This document shows, piece after piece, positions 1 through 6,184 of a stretch of DNA of 17,051 bases. The position numbers were made by a program, and so were the translations under genes. This DNA is from Candidatus Omnitrophota bacterium. Its GTDB lineage: Bacteria; Omnitrophota; Gorgyraeia; Gygaellales; Profunditerraquicolaceae. The stretch lies in the NCBI GenBank assembly GCA_028717045.1, contig JAQUON010000015.1:1-17051 (forward strand), given 5' to 3'. Within the stretch, counting starts at the first letter, position 1. The number at the start of each line of letters is the position of its first letter. The notes beneath the pieces were generated by a model. It was not told the DNA's origin and did not search any database. It saw nothing but the letters and a program-made list of their open reading frames with translations.

Positions 1-269
1 AAAATTGCAACCGGCGGCTCATCCTGAAGCGAAAAGGCCTGCTGCGCGCGGTGGCCACGGACAAAAATCTTAAGGATATTCAATACATACCCCAGGCCGT
101 GCATGAGCACGAATGCCTCTCCTGCAATGAGCAACAAAGCGAAGAGCTTTTCCAGCCCGCCGTAATGAGAAAAATAAAGAAGCGTCGCGCGCATTGTAAA
201 ATATACGAAGATGGAAATTATCGCAAACACCGAAAGCGCCAGCAACAAATCTTTACGGGTAATTTTCAT
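1..269 (-). CDS. Processive GT2 (cellulose synthase-like) glycosyltransferase, N-terminal fragment
   Basis: Only the first 89 residues are in the window; the gene continues past base 1. The ATG at 269-267 follows the TAA of the upstream TPR gene by 6 bases. The fragment shows two hydrophobic segments (about residues 8-32 and 39-66), a basic stretch, then EPPVAI, which resembles the lead-in to the first catalytic strand (PPVAILVPTYNE-like) of BcsA/PgaC-type GT2 enzymes. Known for the family: inner-membrane enzymes that polymerise a sugar from a UDP-sugar donor and move the chain across the membrane. The TPR/beta-barrel gene immediately upstream fits a synthase-dependent exopolysaccharide locus. 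Catalytic D,D,D,QxxRW residues lie outside the window, so the fold is inferred from the start alone and the polymer is unknown. Confidence 0.6.
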   Translation of the reverse strand, partial: MKITRKDLLLALSVFAIISIFVYFTMRATLLYFSHYGGLEKLFALLLIAGEAFVLMHGLGYVLNILKIFVRGHRAQQAFSLQDEPPVAI

Positions 270-275
270 AATGGC

Positions 276-2522
276 TTAGAAAAAGTATTTCACAGACGCG
301 ATAATATTGGTATCTTTGTATACATCCGCACTCGACGCAACCGTCTGCCCTCTCAAATTCACATTGAGGTGCTTATTGATATCCCTGCTCAACTCTGCGC
401 TCCATTTATGACTGACAATATTCTTAGAATCAACGTATATCTCATAACCCAGGTCATAAAAATAATCATCCGCACCGAAAAATATCTCCTCCTTGTTCAA
501 GAAATGCCTCCAGCGTAAAGCCAGGGAATTCGTAGAAAAGCCCTTCGGAGAGAAGTAGTCCGTAACCTTATCCTTGTAATTCTTGTAGAAATAACGGTAT
601 TGCAGGGACAGTCTTTTTGGTTCGAAGGAAACGTAATATAGTAAATCGAGTCCCGGCTCATGCCTGGCATTACTATCGGAGTAATGCGCATATGCATAAT
701 CAAACCCTGCCTTAAGGCGCCTATTAATATCAAAGCTTAAACGGCCTTTCAAGGTATCGCTATAAAAACGGCCGTAAATGACCCTGCTGTTGTTTTCAAG
801 CCTCCCCCGCTCATGAGATACTACGGCGTTGCCGCAATCGAATGCCCTAAACGCAAAAGCGGTGCCGAATGTATGCATGGAGGTAATTCTACCGTTATAA
901 TCAACGAGTCCATAGAAGGTGTCTATAGACCAATCGGGTGCCTTTAAATACCTGGCCCTGATCTTTATTTCGTTCTCCGTGACATCTTTTGCGTCGGCAA
1001 AGCTGCGCTCCGTAAGCGCATACATGCCTATAAGGCTGACCTTATCGCCCAGCGGCTGGTCCCACTCATTAAAAAGGCTGTGCCGTTTCAAATCAGTGCT
1101 CCTGCCCTTACTGTCCGCTTCAAAAAATTCGTATCCAGACTTAAGCGAAGGCTGCCCTGATACGATCTTCGCCTTTTCCAGGCCTTCTGTGGCACGGAAA
1201 TGGCTTGGGGATTGTTGTAAAATTGCCCTGTAACTATCCCTGGCCTCTGGCCACATCGATTGGTAGGAATATATCTGAGCAAGGTCAAAACGCGCTTCAA
1301 CATTTTCGGGACTTACTGCAATCAATTCTTTATAATAATGTATTGCGTGCCTGAGGCGGTTGTCCCAATACGCTCTCTTTGCCTCCATTTCAAGCGCAAC
1401 CCGCTTATCGTAGCGCTTCTTAAGAAGTAGTTGATATGCCTTAAGCGCTTGCGGATAGCGCCGTTGCCAGCCTAATACGCGCGCCTTTTGTAGTCTTATT
1501 GCCGGGTCATCGTTACCGCTGAGAATTTCATCATAAAGCGCAATCGCTTCTGTATACCTCCTATCCCAACTCAATACATCGGCTAGCTTGCGCTTAACTT
1601 CATTATCACCCGGATTTCTTTCGAGTGCCTTACGATAAAGCCCCTGCGCATAACTATATCTTCTTCCATACGCATAGGTATCGGCATGCAATACCTTTGC
1701 ACGGTTATTGGCAGGATCCATAACCAAAACCCGCTCAAAAAGCCCGCGCGCTGCTTTCAAATCGCCTGAATAAAGATATACCTCTCCCAGATTCAATAGA
1801 ACATCAATATTATGCGGATATTTCTCTAATATTGCGCTGAATATCCGCTTTGCCCGTGCGTAGTCTTTTTGAATCAAGTACCCTTGCCCCATGAGCTTTA
1901 TTAAGGCCTCCTTTTCCTGAAGCGTTATTTCTCTGGTTTGCTCTCGCGTAAGCAGCTCTTCGATAATCTTTATTGCTTCCTCGGTCCTATTTGAATACAT
2001 AAACGCCTCTGCCAAAAGAATCTTTGTCTTTATATCTTTTGGTTGGTGCGTACGCAGTCTCGTCAATACCTGGATTGACTCCTCAGGCCTGCCTGCCCAA
2101 AGATAGGTTTGCGCAAGTTTTTGCCTTGCCTCAAACCCGCCGGTATGCCCGATAACATCCTGATAAAGGCTGATTGCTTCTGAGTACTCTTTCTGCCAGG
2201 AAAGGGTTTCTGCGAGCGCCAGCTTTACCTGGCTGTTTTGCGGTGTTATGGCGAGTGCCCTTCGAAAGGCGCTTATAGCCTGGATAGGCCTTCCCGTCCA
2301 CTGATAACAAAGGCCTAATTCTTTGATACTGTTAAAATGGCGGGGGTTTGCGGAAAGCGCTTTTTTATAAAAACGGACTGCCTCTGTATACTGGCCGACC
2401 GTAAAAAGCCGGTGCCCCTGATAATAATTCACATCGTCCTGCTGGGTTTTCTGGTACACAATGGTTGTGCCGGAGGCAGTCAGGACAAGAGCAAGTATTA
2501 GTATGGCAAACTTTCCTATCAT
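276..2522 (-). CDS. TPR-repeat outer-membrane beta-barrel protein, probable exopolysaccharide export porin
   Basis: From the ATG at 2522 the protein has 748 residues. Residues 1-20 form a hydrophobic signal or anchor segment. Residues about 33-450 are tandem tetratricopeptide repeats (roughly a dozen, with recurring A.A/Y..G/A....P spacing). From about residue 455 the sequence changes to alternating aromatic/polar strands and ends in a C-terminal Phe, as expected of an outer-membrane barrel. This periplasmic TPR plus barrel plan is that of BcsC, PgaA and the PelB or AlgK/AlgE systems, which carry a nascent polysaccharide across the outer membrane. A GT2 synthase starts 6 bases downstream. An in-frame TTG at 2570 would lengthen it by 16 residues but sits in the loop of a terminator hairpin, so the ATG is preferred; no clear Shine-Dalgarno is visible. 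The polymer cannot be told. Confidence 0.72.
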   Translation of the reverse strand: MIGKFAILILALVLTASGTTIVYQKTQQDDVNYYQGHRLFTVGQYTEAVRFYKKALSANPRHFNSIKELGLCYQWTGRPIQAISAFRRALAITPQNSQVKLALAETLSWQKEYSEAISLYQDVIGHTGGFEARQKLAQTYLWAGRPEESIQVLTRLRTHQPKDIKTKILLAEAFMYSNRTEEAIKIIEELLTREQTREITLQEKEALIKLMGQGYLIQKDYARAKRIFSAILEKYPHNIDVLLNLGEVYLYSGDLKAARGLFERVLVMDPANNRAKVLHADTYAYGRRYSYAQGLYRKALERNPGDNEVKRKLADVLSWDRRYTEAIALYDEILSGNDDPAIRLQKARVLGWQRRYPQALKAYQLLLKKRYDKRVALEMEAKRAYWDNRLRHAIHYYKELIAVSPENVEARFDLAQIYSYQSMWPEARDSYRAILQQSPSHFRATEGLEKAKIVSGQPSLKSGYEFFEADSKGRSTDLKRHSLFNEWDQPLGDKVSLIGMYALTERSFADAKDVTENEIKIRARYLKAPDWSIDTFYGLVDYNGRITSMHTFGTAFAFRAFDCGNAVVSHERGRLENNSRVIYGRFYSDTLKGRLSFDINRRLKAGFDYAYAHYSDSNARHEPGLDLLYYVSFEPKRLSLQYRYFYKNYKDKVTDYFSPKGFSTNSLALRWRHFLNKEEIFFGADDYFYDLGYEIYVDSKNIVSHKWSAELSRDINKHLNVNLRGQTVASSADVYKDTNIIASVKYFF

Positions 2523-2545
2523 ACACGATGTGCAATAATATATAA

Positions 2546-2579
2546 GAAAAGCCCTGACTGCAGCATACAATCAGGGCTT
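2546..2579 (-). terminator. Rho-independent terminator after the GYD-domain gene
   Basis: Perfect 9-bp stem (AAGCCCTGA at 2549-2557 against TCAGGGCTT at 2571-2579) with a 13-base loop. Read on the minus strand it ends in TTTTCTT. It lies 20 bases past the stop of the GYD gene and 27 bases before the ATG of the TPR gene, so it separates the two transcription units, unless readthrough feeds the TPR gene. Confidence 0.8.
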
Positions 2580-2599
2580 ACGGACGAACGCTTAACTAA

Positions 2600-2878
2600 T
2601 CAACCTACCGCCTTATCGAATTCTTCAACACTCACTGCCGGCAAAGAACTAAAACCTATTCCGGTAAGTTTGGTGATGGCTATTGATGCCCTCAGAAGCT
2701 CTTTGGTGCCGGGGAAATCTGCGATAAACGCAAGGTCATAGTTACCGATAAGCACATACATCTTTTCGGCCTTTCCGCCTTCTTTTTCAATGATTTCGAC
2801 AACTTTTTTCGTGCGGTCGCTTGAGATGTTTTTTACCGCTTCTACGGAATACTTGCCCAACATCAGGTATTTCGCCAT
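2600..2878 (-). CDS. Small GYD-domain protein
   Basis: A 92-residue cytoplasmic alpha/beta protein. The start is fixed by an AAGGAGG Shine-Dalgarno about 8 bases before the ATG at 2878; an upstream in-frame start at 2905 lacks this and is ignored. Sequence features: MAKYLMLGKYS at the N-terminus, then a central IGNYDLAFI segment (residues 44-52) matching the signature of the GYD family (PF08734), a dimeric ferredoxin-like-fold family with no settled function. It has its own promoter (TTGACA, 16 bases, TATAAA at 2913-2940) and its own terminator, so it appears monocistronic and well expressed. No catalytic residues can be named. Family assignment is fairly firm; the role is unknown. Confidence 0.75.
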   Translation of the reverse strand: MAKYLMLGKYSVEAVKNISSDRTKKVVEIIEKEGGKAEKMYVLIGNYDLAFIADFPGTKELLRASIAITKLTGIGFSSLPAVSVEEFDKAVG

Positions 2879-2912
2879 ATCGCCAACCTCCTTTTTAGAC
2901 AACATACCTCTA

Positions 2913-2940
2913 TTTATAACATTAAGGGGGCAGCTGTCAA
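2913..2940 (-). promoter_or_regulatory. Sigma-70-type promoter of the GYD gene
   Basis: Minus strand: -35 TTGACA (2935-2940, perfect consensus), 16-base spacer, -10 TATAAA (2913-2918). It lies 35 bases upstream of the ATG with a clear Shine-Dalgarno between. The -35 overlaps one arm of the inverted repeat at 2925-2971. Confidence 0.72.
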
Positions 2941-2971
2941 GACGAATTTAGCCCCTAGGCAGCTGCCCCCT
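2925..2971. repeat. 12-bp perfect inverted repeat with a 23-base loop (REP-like or terminator hairpin)
   Basis: AGGGGGCAGCTG (2925-2936) and CAGCTGCCCCCT (2960-2971) are exact inverted copies. On the minus strand the hairpin follows the 45-aa Cys-rich gene by 29 bases, so it could end that transcript, but only a loose TTAATG follows it, not a U-run. The shape also suits a REP-type intergenic palindrome. One arm overlaps the -35 of the GYD promoter. Confidence 0.65.
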
Positions 2972-3000
2972 GCATTCAGGCACGTTATGTCTGATGCCTG

Positions 3001-3138
3001 TTATCTACGCCTCTTTTTGTTGTTTATGCTTTGTTTGCGTTCATGCGATTCACAACAAACCAGAGGCATGAAACTACAGCAATTACCGGTATATATCGAC
3101 TGGTACCCGCACACCTTACAACTCTCTTGGCGTCTCAT
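3001..3138 (-). CDS. 45-aa cysteine-rich basic small protein
   Basis: The ATG at 3138 has a near-perfect AGGAGG Shine-Dalgarno (3147-3152) 8 bases upstream, and the frame runs 45 codons to TAA at 3001-3003. Six cysteines are arranged as C7-x2-C10, C20-C21 and C28-C29, giving a likely metal-binding (Zn or Fe-S) or redox mini-domain. The C-terminus is strongly basic (last eight residues NNKKRRR-like). It begins 39 bases after the stop of the rhodanese gene, whose own C-terminus is Cys-rich, so the two are likely co-transcribed. I do not recognise the family. Reality of the gene rests on the Shine-Dalgarno, the spacing and the paired cysteines; function is unknown. Confidence 0.6.
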   Translation of the reverse strand: MRRQESCKVCGYQSIYTGNCCSFMPLVCCESHERKQSINNKKRRR

Positions 3139-3177
3139 AGCAACCACCTCCTGTGCGCAAATCCAGCCGGCAGAAGG

Positions 3178-3546
3178 CTACTTGCAACCACAGCATGAGG
3201 CACATGAAGAAGCCTCATGGAGGCTGCCTTCAAGCGGCAGGTGCGCATCTTTATAATCCTTCAGGCCGCCCTTGTAATCCAGGACGTTTTGATATCCAAG
3301 CGCAATCAATTTCTCGGCTGCCTTGGTGCTGGCCTGACATTCAAAACTTGCGCAATATACCACTATCACCTCATCCTTGCGAAGAACTTCTTCTGCGCGT
3401 TTTTCGATATCGGCAAGCGGAAGAGAAATCGCCTGAGGAATATGTTCTTTTACAAAGCTTTCCGCGCTCAATACATCGACAAGCCTGAATTGCTGGCCGG
3501 TTTTACGCATCCCGATTAACTCATCCCTGGTAATTTTTCGTATCAT
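3178..3546 (-). CDS. Single-domain rhodanese with a Cys-rich C-terminal tail
   Basis: 122 residues, a usual length for a GlpE/PspE-like rhodanese. The ATG at 3546 follows a GGGAGGG Shine-Dalgarno. The domain shows LVDVLSAESFVKEHIPQAISLP (split here: LVDV 22-25, HIPQA 35-39) and the active-site strand VVYC with Cys65 as presumed persulfide nucleophile. The loop after it is ASFECQ, longer and unlike the CRTGNRS type, so the substrate may differ from thiosulfate. After the fold comes a tail with C115, C118, C119 and C121, a metal or sulfur-transfer motif not part of the standard domain. No signal peptide, so cytoplasmic. A Cys-rich mini-protein gene follows, which suggests a shared role in sulfur or metal handling (inference). 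Confidence 0.82.
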   Translation of the reverse strand: MIRKITRDELIGMRKTGQQFRLVDVLSAESFVKEHIPQAISLPLADIEKRAEEVLRKDEVIVVYCASFECQASTKAAEKLIALGYQNVLDYKGGLKDYKDAHLPLEGSLHEASSCASCCGCK

Positions 3547-3601
3547 AGTACCCTCCCTTTTTCCGTATTTAGATGCCGCGAAAAAAAGAAGGTTACATCA
3601 T

Positions 3602-4708
3602 TTAAAAAACCGAGGAGTGGCCAGTAAAGAACCTTGCCTTAAGCAGCCCTTCGTCCCACTCCCCCTGCGCAGTGGAATCCCACACAATCCCGCCGCCTAT
3701 CCCCATTTCTCCATTTCCTTGGCGCAGTAAAAGCGTGCGGATGGGAATATTAAAAAAAAGGTCTCTTGAGGGAGTTATATAACCGATCGCGCCGGTATAA
3801 ATCCTGCGCTCCTGGTTTTCAAGTTCCCGTATAATCTCCATTGCGCGTATTTTCGGCGCTCCGGTTACTGAACCCGATGGAAATAAGGAGGCGAAAAGTT
3901 CATATATGGGGATATCTTCAGGCACTCTCGCCCTGACAGTTGAGGTCATTTGATAGAGCGTTTTGTATCGAGCGATCTCAAAAAGCCTGGGCGCATTAAT
4001 GCGAGAGCCGATTTTCCCCAGGTCATTCCTTAAGAGATCTGCGATCATTACATTCTCCGCCCTGTTCTTCTCATCGATACGGAAACTCGCGTGCGCTGCC
4101 ATATCGTTAAATAAAGTGGTTCCCCTGGGCCATGTGCCTTTCATGGGCTTAGTCACTACCTGTGCCGCATTCTTTTTTATAAACATTTCGGGAGATAAAG
4201 AAAGTATCTGAAATTGCCCTGCGTCTATATACGCAGGATAAGGCACGGGCTGTTCTCGCAATAACATACGATAGAGCAAAAATGGGTCTCCCGAAAACTT
4301 AAACAAGAGTTTGATGCAATAGGTAATCTGGTACACGTCCCCTTCTGCAATATGCCTCCGTATCCTTTGGATATGCGAGGCATACGTATCGCAAGAAATA
4401 TTCAATCGCAGGTCTGTTATGCTATTTTTAAAAGACGTCCTTGAGGCAGGGGCGTGCGAAATGCAGGGAGATTCGTATGCGCCAAAATGCATAAGGGGGA
4501 AATCACCGACTCTATACGTACGTAATTTTTCTTCAAAGCAATAGCCGCATTCGTAAGAAAAGAAACCTGCCACAAAATACCCTGCGGCAAGTGCCTGTTC
4601 GATACGCCGGAAACAAAAATCAATCAGATAAGGGTCACGGCAGGATATGACGAATTTCGGCTTGCGGAATAAAAGTGGCTTTTTTTCGAATTGGATTAAG
4701 AGGTCCAT
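3602..4708 (-). CDS. pabB: Aminodeoxychorismate synthase component I (PabB)
   Basis: 368 residues, close to a compact PabB lacking a fused PabC lyase. It converts chorismate plus ammonia to 4-amino-4-deoxychorismate, the first step to p-aminobenzoate and folate. Visible motifs: PMKGT (188-192) with Lys190, the residue that marks PabB/ADCS and attacks chorismate C2 (TrpE has Ala there); RNDLGKI (227-233); FPSGSVTGAPKIRAMEII (276-293); and IGGGIVWDS (337-345), the chorismate and Mg-binding core. No glutamine amidotransferase (PabA) or PabC is encoded in the window. The start at 4708 has only a weak AAGG before it. It sits 83 bases after a 46-aa zinc-finger-like gene and is probably in the nitronate monooxygenase operon. 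The alternative, a general chorismate enzyme such as TrpE, is disfavoured by Lys190. Confidence 0.88.
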   Translation of the reverse strand: MDLLIQFEKKPLLFRKPKFVISCRDPYLIDFCFRRIEQALAAGYFVAGFFSYECGYCFEEKLRTYRVGDFPLMHFGAYESPCISHAPASRTSFKNSITDLRLNISCDTYASHIQRIRRHIAEGDVYQITYCIKLLFKFSGDPFLLYRMLLREQPVPYPAYIDAGQFQILSLSPEMFIKKNAAQVVTKPMKGTWPRGTTLFNDMAAHASFRIDEKNRAENVMIADLLRNDLGKIGSRINAPRLFEIARYKTLYQMTSTVRARVPEDIPIYELFASLFPSGSVTGAPKIRAMEIIRELENQERRIYTGAIGYITPSRDLFFNIPIRTLLLRQGNGEMGIGGGIVWDSTAQGEWDEGLLKARFFTGHSSVF

Positions 4709-4739
4709 GGCCTTTTTTAAAATCTTTCAGGTCTGGGTG

Positions 4740-4775
4740 CCCTGCCTAAACGGCAGGGTTAAAGATCATGACCTT
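4740..4775 (-). other. Structured intergenic leader upstream of pabB
   Basis: Two adjacent hairpins can be drawn: CCCTGCC/GGCAGGG with a 5-base loop (4740-4758) and, before it in transcript order, AAAGGT-CATG-ATCTTT (about 4760-4775). No U-run follows, so this is not a normal terminator; it could stabilise or delimit the pabB message. Confidence 0.45.
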
Positions 4776-4791
4776 TTTCGTTTGTTGCGTG

Positions 4792-4932
4792 TTATTTATG
4801 GCTCTTCTGTCGCGGCTCAGGCCGGCCAAGATGGATATTGCAATACTCCTCGTGATTATACACGCTGAGCACCTGTTTACAATGGGGATATTTACACGTC
4901 CTGCCCTTCAATGAAGTCTTTACTTTCTTCAT
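4792..4932 (-). CDS. 46-aa putative zinc-finger protein
   Basis: The start overlaps the stop of the upstream flavoprotein gene as ATGA (4929-4932), with AAGGAG just upstream; TAA at 4792-4794. Such coupling argues strongly for a real gene. The protein is basic at both ends and holds one C-x4-C (C13, C18) and one C-x2-H (C31, H34) spaced 12 residues apart, a one-site zinc finger or ribbon. The middle reads KYPHCKQVLSVYN, a pattern I recall in small treble-clef-like proteins, but I cannot name a family. It may bind nucleic acid or partner with the flavoprotein; neither is shown. Confidence 0.68.
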   Translation of the reverse strand: MKKVKTSLKGRTCKYPHCKQVLSVYNHEEYCNIHLGRPEPRQKSHK

Positions 4933-6020
4933 ACTGCTCCTTCACTCAAGCAACGTTGAGCCTCTTTGCTGAGTTCGGTAATCAACTCTTTCACGGAGAC
5001 TATTTTGTCGATACGGTAGGCATTAGTCCCGCACATTGCAAACCCTTTGTCCATTTCCCCGCGGCTGGCGTTAATCAGCGCCTTGGCTATGCAATAATTG
5101 ACTTTCTTGTTGTCGCAGGTAGAAAGGCAGCGGTACGCGCAATCGAAATCGATACGCTCGCCTTGAGTTATCCTCTTGACAAACTCATTACGGATAACCC
5201 TACCCGGCATCCCTACGGGGCTTTGAATAATGACAATGTCCTCTTTCTTTGCGGAAAGATACGCGTTCTTATATTCTTGCGAAACATCGCACTCATACGT
5301 ACAGACAAACCGTGTAGCCATCTGCACGCCGCTTGCCCCTAAGCGCATAACCCTGGCTATGTCCTTTCCGTCAAAAATACCGCCTGCAGCGATAACCGGG
5401 ATCTTTTTTTCTCCGTTTGCAAATGTGCCCGTAACCGCCAAGACCTCAACAAGGATTTTATCCAGGAAAAAATGTTTGTCGTCATCAAGCTGTTCCCTGC
5501 TATAACCCAGGTGCCCGCCTGCCAGAGGGCCCTCTACTATAAAGGCGTCCGGAAGCCGCTTATACCTTTTTTGCCATACGCTGCAAATAATATGCGCTGC
5601 CCGTGCCGAAGAAACTATGGGTATCAATTTAGTCAAACGGTTCTTAATCAGAGACGGTAATTTAAGCGGCAGTCCTGCCCCGGAGATAATCACCTGCACT
5701 GATTCTTCCTGGGCCGCGTTCACCAAATCTGCATAATTTGTCAGGGCGCACATGATATTTACGCCAAAAGGTTTTTTCGTCTTGCCCCTAGTTTCCCGGA
5801 TGCTCGATACTAAGGCCTGCCGGGAACGCGTCTTGAAGTCCGAAGAGCTGTCCCCAAACCCCTCACCGAGCGCAACCGAAGCAATCACGCCTAAGCCGCC
5901 CTCATTCGATACTGCGGACACCAGGGAAGACATAGAGACCTTCACACCCATCCCGCCCTGTATAAGGGGTAGGTCAATCTTTAAACCTCCTATATCCAGA
6001 TTTTTAAATTCGATTTTCAT
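4929..6020 (-). CDS. Nitronate monooxygenase / FabK-like FMN flavoprotein
   Basis: 363 residues, a TIM-barrel FMN enzyme of the 2-nitropropane dioxygenase/enoyl-ACP reductase II superfamily (PF03060). Seen: IQGGMGV (20-26), FGVNIM (85-90), GAGLP (114-118), VEGPLAGGHLG (162-172) with His170 as candidate catalytic base, AAGGIFDGKDI (211-221) and GASGVQMATRF (228-238) for FMN phosphate binding. The C-terminus carries C294, C298, C302 and C310 (C-x3-C-x3-C-x7-C), a cysteine set I associate with the anaerobe branch of this family; its ligand is not known to me. The family includes nitronate oxidisers, FabK and enzymes of unknown substrate; sequence alone does not choose. It leads an operon with a zinc-finger mini-gene and pabB, behind a structured leader. 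No good Shine-Dalgarno precedes the ATG at 6020. Confidence 0.83.
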   Translation of the reverse strand: MKIEFKNLDIGGLKIDLPLIQGGMGVKVSMSSLVSAVSNEGGLGVIASVALGEGFGDSSSDFKTRSRQALVSSIRETRGKTKKPFGVNIMCALTNYADLVNAAQEESVQVIISGAGLPLKLPSLIKNRLTKLIPIVSSARAAHIICSVWQKRYKRLPDAFIVEGPLAGGHLGYSREQLDDDKHFFLDKILVEVLAVTGTFANGEKKIPVIAAGGIFDGKDIARVMRLGASGVQMATRFVCTYECDVSQEYKNAYLSAKKEDIVIIQSPVGMPGRVIRNEFVKRITQGERIDFDCAYRCLSTCDNKKVNYCIAKALINASRGEMDKGFAMCGTNAYRIDKIVSVKELITELSKEAQRCLSEGAV

Positions 6021-6055
6021 ATCTTATGCCCAAAAAGGAATAAAGCGGGGGGAAG

Positions 6056-6092
6056 AAAAAAGCCGTAAAGCTTAGTAATCTTCCTTTACGGC
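6056..6092 (-). terminator. Intrinsic terminator in the leader of the flavoprotein operon
   Basis: Perfect 9-bp stem (6062-6070 with 6084-6092; GCCGTAAAG/CTTTACGGC), 13-base loop, then TTTTTT on the minus strand (6061-6056). It lies 36 bases before the flavoprotein ATG and downstream of a promoter at 6133-6160, so it can act as an attenuator as well as end msrBA transcripts. Confidence 0.82.
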
Positions 6093-6097
6093 ACCGC

Positions 6098-6117
6098 AAA
6101 AGATTCTCTAATCTTTT
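6098..6117 (-). other. Leader hairpin preceding the terminator
   Basis: Perfect 8-bp stem AAAAGATT/AATCTTTT with a 4-base loop. On the minus strand its 3' arm (AATCTTTT) can also pair with GGAAGATT across the 5' stem end and loop of the terminator at 6062-6092, allowing exclusive structures. Confidence 0.55.
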
Positions 6118-6132
6118 CACTGATACGGTTTT

Positions 6133-6160
6133 ATTATACTACATTTGCGCAAATACACAA
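6133..6160 (-). promoter_or_regulatory. Promoter with palindromic spacer upstream of the flavoprotein operon
   Basis: Minus strand -35 TTGTGT (6155-6160), 16-base spacer, -10 TATAAT (6133-6138). The spacer holds the perfect 12-bp palindrome ATTTGCGCAAAT (6143-6154), placed as a repressor operator would be. Expected transcript start near 6126, leaving a leader of about 105 bases. Confidence 0.62.
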
Positions 6161-6184
6161 CCATGAATTTAAAAACGTGTTGTC

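Noticed and set aside
51..518. 155-codon open frame on the plus strand
   Set aside because: It covers the start of the GT2 gene and the barrel end of the TPR gene, shows no start signal and has low-complexity basic composition; a shadow of real minus-strand genes.
2523..2570. TTG start giving 16 extra residues on the TPR protein
   Set aside because: The codon lies in the loop of an intrinsic terminator and adds a second hydrophobic stretch before a normal signal segment.
3547..3601. Terminator or promoter between pabB and the rhodanese gene
   Set aside because: A/T runs are present but no stem and no convincing -35/-10 pair were found.
4740..4758. Hairpin upstream of pabB as a terminator
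   Set aside because: No U-run follows on either strand; kept only as a structured leader.
4911..5342. 143-codon plus-strand frame
   Set aside because: Lies antisense to the well-supported flavoprotein and zinc-finger genes and has no recognisable domain.
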